Below, piece by piece: positions 57,148-64,000 of a stretch of 64,000 nucleotides of DNA (the first letter of the stretch is position 1; every line of letters begins with the position of its first letter). Below the pieces are notes generated by a model. The model worked only from the letters and a program-made list of their open reading frames with translations, did not search any database and was not told where the DNA came from. The stretch is from positions 248,001 through 312,000 of the forward strand of contig NZ_JAUZQF010000003.1 in NCBI RefSeq assembly GCF_030718205.1. The letters run 5' to 3'. Source of the stretch: Nonomuraea turcica (GTDB taxonomy: Bacteria > Actinomycetota > Actinomycetes > Streptosporangiales > Streptosporangiaceae). The position numbers and the translations under genes were made by a program.

Positions 57148-59709
57148 ATGGATCGCACCGTGCACGCGCTCGACGACCGCGGCACCGTACTGGACTGGCT
57201 GGTCAGTCCCGCCTGGCGGGAACCCGCCGACGACCTCGGGAAACACCTGAGAGCTGACGGGGACCCGTGGGGGGAGCGGGGTCGGTGGGTGCTGACCAAC
57301 GGCCCGGACGTGACTCCGTTCAAGCAGGAGCTGTACCGGCACCGGCCGTTGCCGCGCGACCCGGTGACCGGGCCGGTCGTCGAGGGCGGCCCGATCGGCT
57401 ACCTGGAGCACACGGGGGAGTGGCGCCGGACGCACACCGGCGCCGACGGGCTTGTGGACTGGAGCGCGTTCTGTTTCACGCCGGAGTACCGGGTCGCGCT
57501 CGCGGCCACCCACCTGGAGGTCGACCAGGCCGAGTGGCGCACGCTCCGGCTGGCCTCGACCGGGCCGACGTTGTTGTTCCTCAACGGCGAGCTGCTGGAG
57601 GAGTCCGACGGCTTCACCTACATGGAGCCCGCCGAACGTGCGCGACGGGTCTGGCTGCCCTCCGGCACCTCGACGGTGGTCGTCGCCTCGTGGCAGGTGG
57701 CCTTCCGCGAGTGCAGGCAGGTGCTGCGGCTGCGGGTGGAAGGGCTACCCGTCCGCGTCGTGCTGCCCAGCGGCTGCCGCGAGGACGCCGGCGCCGTCGC
57801 CGAACGGGTCCTCGACGCCGTGGGGGTGACCCGCTGGGGGACGGCCGACGGCACGGTCCCGATCGTCGGCCCGGACGGCGCCGCGCTGCGTGTCCGCTGG
57901 GCGGATCAAGAGCGTCTCGTGCGGCTGACCGGTGGACGGGCGACCCTGCGACTCGACAAGACCGAAGGCGGCGGCGAGGTCGGGAACGCCTCCATGTTGT
58001 CGACAGGCGAGACGGTGCTGCGGGTTTCCGTCGATGGTTCGCCGGTGTTCAGGGAGTTCCCGGTCGCCGTCCTGCCCCGGGAGTACCGCTCGGCGCCGGA
58101 AGGTGACCCCGCCACCTGGCGCGCCGAGTTCCTGCGTCACGCCGCGACCATGGAAGGGACCTCGGCCGCCGAGCTGGTCCGCGTCGTCGAGGACCCGTCG
58201 TATGTCGTCTCCGGCCTGGAACGCGCCCTGTGGATGATCGACAACCGGGCCGACTGCGCCGACTTCGAGGCGGTCGGGCTGGCTCATCTCTGGCACCGGG
58301 CCCACGCGTGGGAACCCGGCCTGCGCGAGCGCGTACGGGAAGCGATGCTCGGCTTCAAGTACTGGATCGACCAGCCCGGCCTGGACGCCATGTGCTACTT
58401 CACCGAGAACCACCAGCTCGTGTGGCACACCGCGGAGCTGCTGTGGGGTACGGCGCTGAGCGACGAGACATTCTCGGGCACCGGCTGGACCGGCGCCCAG
58501 CACGCCGCGCACGGTCGCGAGATGGCGGCCGAGTGGATGCGCCGCAAGCTCGCCGGCGGGTTCAGCGAGTTCGACTCCAACGCCTATCTCGCGATCGACC
58601 TGCTCGCCCTGGTCTCCCTGGTGGAGTTCGCCGAGGACGACGAGATCAGGGAGCTGGCGGCGGGGGTGGCGGACCGGGTGCTGTTCAGCCTGGCGGCGAA
58701 CTCCTGGCGCGGCATCCACGGATGCGCCCACGGCCGCTCCTATGTGTCCACGTTGCGGTCGTCGCGGCTGGAGGAGACGGCGCCGATCATGTGGCTCTGT
58801 TTCGGCACCGGCGCGCTCAACGACGCCGTCCTGCCGGCCGCGGCCATCGCCACCGCGCGCCGTTACCGCATGCCCGAGGTCATCCGCCAGGCCGCGAACG
58901 ACCTGCCGGACCGGTGGCAGGGCAGGCAGAGCTACCGCGGGGAGTACCGCTTCGCCCACGACCTGCTCAGCAGGCCGTACGGGTCGGATGTGACGGTGTT
59001 CAAGACCCCGGACGTGATGCTCTCGTGCGCGAACGACTACCGGCCCGGCCTGCCCGGTCTCCAGGAACACATCTGGGGCGCCACCCTGGGGCCGGAGACC
59101 CAGGTGTTCGTGACGCACGCGCCGAACTCCTCCACCTCACCGTCGGCCCGGCCCAACGCCTGGGCCGGCAACCGGATCCTGCCCAGGGCCCGCCAGCACG
59201 AAGGCACGGTGCTGGCGCTGTACCGGATCCCGGGCGACGACGCCATGGGCTACACGCACGCGTGGTTCCCCATCGCCGAGTTCGACGAGTGGTCCCAGCA
59301 CGGCGTGTGGACCGTCGGACGCAAGGGCGGCGGCTATGTCGCCCTCGCCACGGAAGGTGGCGCGGAGCCCGTGACCACCGGGCCCGACGCCTGGCAGGAG
59401 CTTCGGCCCCGCGGACCGGGGACGGCCTGGATCTGCACCGTCGGACGGCACGCCGACTTCATCGCGTCCCTGACCGAGCCCCGCTTCCTCCGCGACGGCG
59501 TCGCCTTCACCACCCCCGAGGGCGACGAGCTGAACCTGACGTGGCGCGGCCCCTTCACTGTCAACGGCCGCCCGGCCGACCTGGCCGCCGACGGCACGAT
59601 CGCCCCGGTTCCCCAGCTCGACAACCCCTACGCTCGCCTCGAGTTCGGCGACGAAACCCTGTCCATCGGATCGCACCTGATCGACCTGCGGAAAGGCCGG
59701 AGCACATGA
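57148..59709 (+). CDS. 853-aa protein of unknown family, candidate intracellular polysaccharide lyase or hydrolase
   Basis: I do not recognise the family. No signal peptide and no membrane helix. Residues 1-330 look beta-rich with jelly-roll-like segments (LLFLNGELLEESDGFTYMEP, RRVWLPSGTSTVVVASWQ). Residues about 340-640 look like an (alpha/alpha) toroid (GLERALWMIDNRADC, DAMCYFTENHQLVWHTAELL, EFDSNAYLAIDLLALVSLVE). Residues 640-853 are beta-rich again and contain GCAHGRSYVS and THAPNSSTSPSARPN. The toroid with an ENH motif recalls heparinase-like lyases. It sits between a sugar importer and GH105-KduI-KduD, so it probably cleaves the imported uronate-containing oligosaccharide. Stop overlaps the GH105 start (ATGA). 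Confidence 0.75.
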   Translation: MDRTVHALDDRGTVLDWLVSPAWREPADDLGKHLRADGDPWGERGRWVLTNGPDVTPFKQELYRHRPLPRDPVTGPVVEGGPIGYLEHTGEWRRTHTGADGLVDWSAFCFTPEYRVALAATHLEVDQAEWRTLRLASTGPTLLFLNGELLEESDGFTYMEPAERARRVWLPSGTSTVVVASWQVAFRECRQVLRLRVEGLPVRVVLPSGCREDAGAVAERVLDAVGVTRWGTADGTVPIVGPDGAALRVRWADQERLVRLTGGRATLRLDKTEGGGEVGNASMLSTGETVLRVSVDGSPVFREFPVAVLPREYRSAPEGDPATWRAEFLRHAATMEGTSAAELVRVVEDPSYVVSGLERALWMIDNRADCADFEAVGLAHLWHRAHAWEPGLRERVREAMLGFKYWIDQPGLDAMCYFTENHQLVWHTAELLWGTALSDETFSGTGWTGAQHAAHGREMAAEWMRRKLAGGFSEFDSNAYLAIDLLALVSLVEFAEDDEIRELAAGVADRVLFSLAANSWRGIHGCAHGRSYVSTLRSSRLEETAPIMWLCFGTGALNDAVLPAAAIATARRYRMPEVIRQAANDLPDRWQGRQSYRGEYRFAHDLLSRPYGSDVTVFKTPDVMLSCANDYRPGLPGLQEHIWGATLGPETQVFVTHAPNSSTSPSARPNAWAGNRILPRARQHEGTVLALYRIPGDDAMGYTHAWFPIAEFDEWSQHGVWTVGRKGGGYVALATEGGAEPVTTGPDAWQELRPRGPGTAWICTVGRHADFIASLTEPRFLRDGVAFTTPEGDELNLTWRGPFTVNGRPADLAADGTIAPVPQLDNPYARLEFGDETLSIGSHLIDLRKGRST

Positions 59710-60767
59710 GTAAGGGGCGTGGACTGGACACCAGCCAGGCGAGCCGGTCGCAGCCGCCTCGGCGCCCCGCCGACCTGGCGGACCTCACCCCGGAGGTGCT
59801 CGCCAAGACCGCCGGGCGCATCGCCGACCGGGCCGTGGCCATGGGCCTCACCCACTGGTTCTGGGGTGAGGGCGTCGTCCTGCAGGGCATGATGCGCTTG
59901 ACACCCGTGCACCCGTTCGTCACCGAGTTCGTCGACGGGCATCTCCGCGACGGCATCGAGCTCGGCCACGTCAACAACCTCGCGCCCGGCGCGGTCTGTG
60001 CCGACCTGCACGGTGCCACCGGCGAACGCCGCTACGCCGACGCCTGCGAACGCATGCTGGACTGGCTGCGCCACGGCGACGCCGTGACCCGCGCGCCCGG
60101 CGGCGCCATCGAGCACTGGCCCGGCGGTGTCTGGGCCGACACCGTCTACATGGGCGGCACGTTCCTCATCCACTATGGAATGCACACCGGCCGGCCCGAG
60201 CTGATCGAGGAAGCGGGCGAGCAGATCCTCGCCCACGCCGAGATCCTCCAGCACCCCGAAACCGGGCTGTACGCGCACGGCTCCCACGAGGGCCGCACGA
60301 TCTGGAACTTCTGGGGCCGCGCGAACGCGTGGACCGCTCTGGCGTCGGTCGAATACTTGGAGGCCGGGGGAGCCCTGTCCCAGCCGGTACGCGAGGTGCT
60401 GCGCCGCCAGCTGCTCGCGCTGGCCGACCTCCAGCCCGCGTACGGGATCTGGGACGTGCTGGTCGACGGGCAGCCGGAGAACCGCGGCATCCTCGAAACC
60501 TCCGCCGCCGCCGGCCTCGCCGCCGCCATGTTCCGCGCCGCCGCCCTCGGCATCGAGCCGGAACGCCTGCGCGCGTGCGCATGGCGCGCACTCGCCGGCG
60601 TGCACGCCTACGTCGCCGACGACGGCACGCTCACCCGCACCAGCGCCGGTACGGTCCTGCAGCTCATCCCGTTCGGCTACTCCGTCATCCGCGACGACCT
60701 GATCCAGCCTTGGGGCCAGGGCCTGGCCCTGCAGGCGTACGCGGCAGCACTCCGGGAGACGACATGA
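59706..60767 (+). CDS. GH105/GH88-type unsaturated uronyl hydrolase
   Basis: 353 residues, cytoplasmic (alpha/alpha)6 barrel. Family marks: HWPGGVWADTVYMGGTFL with the catalytic Asp, TIWNFWGRANAWTALASVEY, YGIWDVLVD and ETSAAAGLAAAMF. It removes the 4,5-unsaturated uronic acid that lyases leave at the non-reducing end, feeding KduI and KduD. ATGA overlaps at both ends show tight coupling. Whether the partner sugar is rhamnose (GH105) or an amino sugar (GH88) cannot be decided. Confidence 0.88.
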   Translation: MSKGRGLDTSQASRSQPPRRPADLADLTPEVLAKTAGRIADRAVAMGLTHWFWGEGVVLQGMMRLTPVHPFVTEFVDGHLRDGIELGHVNNLAPGAVCADLHGATGERRYADACERMLDWLRHGDAVTRAPGGAIEHWPGGVWADTVYMGGTFLIHYGMHTGRPELIEEAGEQILAHAEILQHPETGLYAHGSHEGRTIWNFWGRANAWTALASVEYLEAGGALSQPVREVLRRQLLALADLQPAYGIWDVLVDGQPENRGILETSAAAGLAAAMFRAAALGIEPERLRACAWRALAGVHAYVADDGTLTRTSAGTVLQLIPFGYSVIRDDLIQPWGQGLALQAYAAALRETT

Positions 60768-61585
60768 ACGTCAGGCACGCCACCGACCCGGACCAGATTC
60801 CGGGATTCGACACCGACGCGCTGCGCTCGCGCTTCCTCGTCGAGGATCTTTTCGGCAGCGCCATCAGCATGGTCTACAGCCACGAGGACCGCATCGTCGT
60901 CGGCGGCGTACGCCCGTCGGGTGCGCCCGTGACGCTGGAGACCGCCGACCCGCTGCGTGCCGACCACTTCCTCGCCCGTCGCGAGCTCGGCGTGGTCAAC
61001 GTCGGCACCGATCCGGGCACCGTTACCGTCGACGGGGCCGACCACAAGCTGGGGTCCAAGGAGGTCCTCTACGTCGGCAGAGGCAGCCGCGACGTCTCCT
61101 TCGCCGGCGAGGGCGGGGCCGCCTTCTATCTCGTCTCCACCCCGGCGCACGCCACGCACCCCACCCGCAAGGGCACCCTGGCCGACGCCACCCCGATCCG
61201 ACTGGGCGAGCAGCGCAGCTCCAACGAGCGCACCATCTACAAGTTCATCCACGCCGACGGCATCCAGAGCTGCCAGCTCGTCCTGGGCATCACCGAACTC
61301 GCCGCCGGCAGCATGTGGAACACCATGCCCGCGCACGTCCATGACCGGCGCACCGAGGTCTACCTCTACTTCGGTCTCGAGCCGAGCGATCGGGTCGTGC
61401 ACCTGATGGGCCGCCCCGACCAGACCCGCAACCTCATCGTCGCCGACCGGCAGGCCGTCATCTCGCCGCCCTGGTCGATCCACTGCGGCTTCGGCACCGG
61501 CAACTACGCGTTCGTCTGGGCCATGGGCGGGGAGAACATCGACTACGCCGACGTCGAGCCGTACCCGATCGCGGAGCTGCGATGA
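60764..61585 (+). CDS. kduI: 5-keto-4-deoxyuronate isomerase KduI
   Basis: 273 residues, double cupin. Metal site: MPAHVHDRRTEVYLYF (two His and Glu) and the later His in PWSIHCGFGT. Converts 5-keto-4-deoxyuronate to 2,5-diketo-3-deoxygluconate. Coupled to GH105 upstream and kduD downstream by ATGA overlaps. Confidence 0.95.
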   Translation: MNVRHATDPDQIPGFDTDALRSRFLVEDLFGSAISMVYSHEDRIVVGGVRPSGAPVTLETADPLRADHFLARRELGVVNVGTDPGTVTVDGADHKLGSKEVLYVGRGSRDVSFAGEGGAAFYLVSTPAHATHPTRKGTLADATPIRLGEQRSSNERTIYKFIHADGIQSCQLVLGITELAAGSMWNTMPAHVHDRRTEVYLYFGLEPSDRVVHLMGRPDQTRNLIVADRQAVISPPWSIHCGFGTGNYAFVWAMGGENIDYADVEPYPIAELR

Positions 61586-62337
61586 ACCCGCTGTTCGACC
61601 TGACCGGCCGGACGGCGCTCGTCACCGGCGCGCGCACCGGCATCGGACAGGCGATCGCGATCGGCCTCGCCGAGGCGGGAGCCGACCTGGTGCTCCACGG
61701 TCACCGCGACGACCTCGACGAGACCCAGCAGGCGGTCGAGGCTCATGGCCGCTCGGCCCGGCGGTGGATTCGCGACCTCTCCCATGGTCCTGGGCTCGCC
61801 GACGACGTCGAGGGCCTGCTCGCCGAGACCCGCGTGGACATCCTGGTCAACAATGCGGGGATCATCCGCCGCTCTCCCGCCGTGAGCATGGGCGGCGAGG
61901 ACTGGGACGTGGTGATGACCGTCAACCTCGACGCCGTGTTCACGATCACGCGGGCCGCGGGCAGGCAGATGCTGGCCCGCCGCAGCGGCAAGATCATCTC
62001 AATCGCGTCGCTGCTGTCCTTCCAAGGCGGCGTCAACGTCGCCGCGTACACGGCCAGCAAGCACGCGGTCGTGGGCATGACCCGCGCCCTGGCCAACGAA
62101 TGGGCGGGCGAGGGTGTCCAGGTCAACGCCATCGCCCCCGGCTACATCGCCACCGGCAACACGACCGCGCTGCGCGCCGACCCGGTGCGGGAGCCGCAGA
62201 TCCGCGGCCGGATCCCGGCCGGCCGGTGGGGCACGCCCGCCGATCTGGCCGGTGCGGCCGTCTTCCTGGCCGCACCCGCGTCCGACTACGTGTGCGGCCA
62301 CGTGCTGACCGTCGACGGCGGCTGGCTCGCCCGCTGA
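61582..62337 (+). CDS. kduD: 2-dehydro-3-deoxy-D-gluconate 5-dehydrogenase KduD
   Basis: 251-residue SDR with all motifs: TGARTGIGQAIAIGLAEAGA, NNAGI, Ser in SIASLLSFQG and YTASKHAVVG (Tyr-x3-Lys), ending in LTVDGGWLAR. Reduces 2,5-diketo-3-deoxygluconate to 2-keto-3-deoxygluconate. Last gene of the operon; the kinase and aldolase for the product are not in the window. Confidence 0.93.
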   Translation: MNPLFDLTGRTALVTGARTGIGQAIAIGLAEAGADLVLHGHRDDLDETQQAVEAHGRSARRWIRDLSHGPGLADDVEGLLAETRVDILVNNAGIIRRSPAVSMGGEDWDVVMTVNLDAVFTITRAAGRQMLARRSGKIISIASLLSFQGGVNVAAYTASKHAVVGMTRALANEWAGEGVQVNAIAPGYIATGNTTALRADPVREPQIRGRIPAGRWGTPADLAGAAVFLAAPASDYVCGHVLTVDGGWLAR

Positions 62338-62371
62338 CACCTGCCGCCCCCCGGTCAGCGCTCCGCCGGGG

Positions 62372-63052
62372 TCAGCGCTCCGCCGGAACGGCCGGCCGCC
62401 AGGTGGCCGCGTTCTCGCGTGCGTACGAGTCCAGCGAGCGTGCCGGGTGACCGGTGACGCGTTCGACCGTGTCGGTCACCACGGCGTTATGGCCGTCCCG
62501 GATGAGCTGGAACAAGCCCTGCTGCCACATGACCGAACGTTCGTCGAGGCCCGCGGCCCGCATCCCGGCGACGTGCTCGTCCGCGTCGAGGGCGGTGTAC
62601 TGCAGCTCCCGGCCGGCGGCCTCGCCCAGGACCCGCGTGACCTGCGCGTACGTGAGCGCCTCCGGGCCGGTGAGGACGTGGATCCGGTCCGCGTGGCCGT
62701 CTTCGGTGAGCGCGGCGGCCGCCACCTCCGCGACGTCGCGGGCGTCGACGAAGCCCACCGCCGCGTCGGCCGCCAGCACCGACAGCAGCACGACCCGCCG
62801 CGCGTGCGGTGCCGCCGCCAGCAGGTCGCCGACCAGAGCAGGCCGGTCCGGATACATGTACGGGCCGACCACGTACAACGCGTCGACGTCCCGCAACGCC
62901 TCCTGCCACGTGCCGGGGTCGGCCCAGTCGAACAGCACCCCGGCCGGGACGGGGGCGCGGCGGGCCGCACGCACCTCCACACCGCGTGCCTCCAGCGCCT
63001 CCACCACCGGCCTGCCGGTCTTTCCGCTCGCGCCGATCACCAGAATCTTCAT
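62372..63052 (-). CDS. NmrA-like NAD(P)-binding protein with an internal deletion
   Basis: 226 residues, compared with about 285 for close relatives. NAD(P) motif GASGKTGRPVVEAL at the N terminus. The strand RRVVLLSVLAAD is followed immediately by AAVGFVDARDVAEVAAAALT; the segment normally in between, about 60 residues with the substrate loop, is missing without loss of frame. GGGAGAAGG lies before the ATG at 63052. It may be inactive. Divergent from a damaged AraC-type gene that would normally regulate it. Confidence 0.82.
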   Translation of the reverse strand: MKILVIGASGKTGRPVVEALEARGVEVRAARRAPVPAGVLFDWADPGTWQEALRDVDALYVVGPYMYPDRPALVGDLLAAAPHARRVVLLSVLAADAAVGFVDARDVAEVAAAALTEDGHADRIHVLTGPEALTYAQVTRVLGEAAGRELQYTALDADEHVAGMRAAGLDERSVMWQQGLFQLIRDGHNAVVTDTVERVTGHPARSLDSYARENAATWRPAVPAER

Positions 63053-63060
63053 CGTGCCTT

Positions 63061-63885
63061 CTCCCTTCGTCTGAGAGGAGACGCACCCGCTCGGCGCGCA
63101 CCGACGTCCGCGCCCCCTGGGGGCTGCGCTTCCCCGCGATCACCGGCACGTCGTTCCACGTCGTGCTCGAGGGCTCCTGCATGCTCCTGCCGCCCGGCGG
63201 CGAGGCGCCGCTCACGCTCGGCCCCGGCGACGTGGTCTTCCTCCGCGAGGGCAGCGCGCACGCCCTGGCTGATGCCCCGGACACCCCGCTGACGGACTTC
63301 GCCCCCGAACGGCCGGACCCCTCCTCGCCGATCGGCCGTGTCCACGTCGACGGCCCCGGAGCACAGACGATCATGCTCTGCGGTGCGTACCAGCTCGACC
63401 GCACCCGGCCGCACCCCCTGATGCGCGAGCTGCCCCGGCTCGTGCGCCTGTCCGCGCACGACGAGCTCGGCCGCCTCGTCGACCTCCTCGCCGCCGAGCT
63501 CGCCAAACCCCGCCCCGGCGGCGACGGGATCGTGCCGTCCCTGGTCGACGCGATGTTGTTGCATCTGCTGCGCGCCTGGGTCGAGGAACGGGCGGCCGCC
63601 GACGACACGCCGTCCGGATGGGCCCGGGCGCTCGCCGACCACGCCGTCGGCCGGGCCCTTCAGGACATGCACGCCCGCCCCGGGCATCCCTGGACCGTGG
63701 CGGAGCTGGCGGCACGCAGCGGCCTGTCCCGATCGGTGTTCGCGCAGCGCTTCACCACGCTGATCGGGGAGCCGCCGATGGCGTACCTGACCTGGTGGCG
63801 CATGACCAGCGCGGGCCGGTTGCTCCGCGAGTACGGCGTTCCGCCAGGCGCCTATCGCCGCCTCACTCCGTCAGCTGTGGCGTAA
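63061..63885 (+). pseudogene. AraC-family regulator lacking its start and its second helix-turn-helix
   Basis: The cupin-type effector domain (VRAPWGLRFP, GTSFHVVLEGSCMLLPPGGE, LGPGDVVFLREGSAHAL) and the first AraC helix-turn-helix (HPWTVAELAARSGLSRSVFA, FTTLIGEPPMAYLTWWRM) are clear. The ribosome site GAGAGGAG at 63074-63081 runs straight into mid-domain codons (RTRSARTDV) with no start codon in frame. At the C terminus AGRLL joins REYGVPPGAYRR directly, removing about 30 residues that hold the second DNA-binding helix-turn-helix. Initiation at the ATG at 63181 could still make a truncated protein. Confidence 0.75.
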
Positions 63886-63923
63886 CGGTGACGGGTGCGG
63901 GTTCGTATGTAACCCTGTAATTC

Positions 63924-64000
63924 ATGTCTGAGCCTCCGATCGTCATCGAGCATCGCGAGCACGTGTGGTACCTGCTCGCCCAGGCCTCCCAGCTCGAACA
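63924..64000 (+). CDS. Ferritin-like protein, start only (runs off window)
   Basis: Reads MSEPPIVIEHREHVWYLLAQ then ASQLE from the ATG at 63924. The opening with a short helix containing HREHVWYLLAQASQLEH resembles ferritin-like (VioB-type) domain proteins. Only 25 codons are visible, so the family is a suggestion. Confidence 0.45.
   Translation, partial: MSEPPIVIEHREHVWYLLAQASQLE

Overview
The window is about 70% GC or higher. It has many GTG starts, a few TTG starts, tight ATGA/GTGA gene overlaps, a Ser/Thr protein kinase, a Zur-like box and a GlnR-like box. Together these point to a soil actinomycete, and the mix of catabolic islands would suit a Streptosporangiales-type genome, though that placement is inference. 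No rRNA, tRNA, insertion sequence, phage or CRISPR array was found. Almost everything is accessory catabolism and transport.

Layout. 1-4.3 kb: LacI-type regulator (cut by the window edge), GH51 arabinofuranosidase with an operator-like palindrome, and a divergent Ser/Thr kinase whose outer domain is a degenerate GH6 cellulase fold. 4.2-6.6 kb: persulfide/sulfide detoxification unit (rhodanese-DUF2892, MBL-rhodanese persulfide dioxygenase, CstR-type repressor) with two matching operators. 6.6-11.8 kb: Dpp/Nik-type ABC importer behind a Zur-like box, its two permeases fused in one protein. 11.8-14.3 kb: TetR regulator with its palindrome and an epimerase-alpha/beta hydrolase fusion.

14.2-32.3 kb: a large catabolic regulon. 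It holds CoxG-like, SDR, amidase, acyl-CoA ligase and crotonase genes on the minus strand. On the plus strand are a molybdenum hydroxylase with one FAD subunit, one Fe-S subunit and two different Mo subunits, a complete Liv-type ABC importer, and a GntR regulator. An alpha/beta hydrolase on the minus strand closes the set. Five copies of one 17-bp semi-palindrome (TGATATACMAWMHWTCA-like) lie at the head of every transcription unit, so the whole island looks like a single GntR regulon for an imported amide-, acid- or N-heterocycle-type compound. The substrate cannot be named from sequence. A broken acyl-CoA dehydrogenase-like gene follows.

32.8-41.8 kb: gamma-glutamylmethylamide synthetase (GlnA type III), the three glutamate-synthase-like Mgs subunits, a monomeric sarcosine-oxidase-like flavoprotein, an Amt channel, an XRE-cupin regulator and an orphan LanC-like protein. 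This reads as an N-methylglutamate pathway for methylamine nitrogen with a one-gene oxidase. 41.8-45.3 kb: two ABC exporter halves, one frameshifted. 45.5-48.2 kb: membrane glycosyltransferase-like protein, a 19-codon ORF, a GNAT and a stand-alone infA paralogue with a TTA codon.

48.3-53.1 kb: two secreted M14 carboxypeptidases plus a third as a fragment, and a GH15 trehalase/glucoamylase. 53.2-62.3 kb: IclR-controlled uronate-oligosaccharide operon (sugar ABC importer, an 853-aa unrecognised protein, GH105/88 hydrolase, KduI, KduD). 62.4-63.9 kb: an NmrA-like gene and an AraC-type gene that both carry internal deletions, then the start of a ferritin-like gene.
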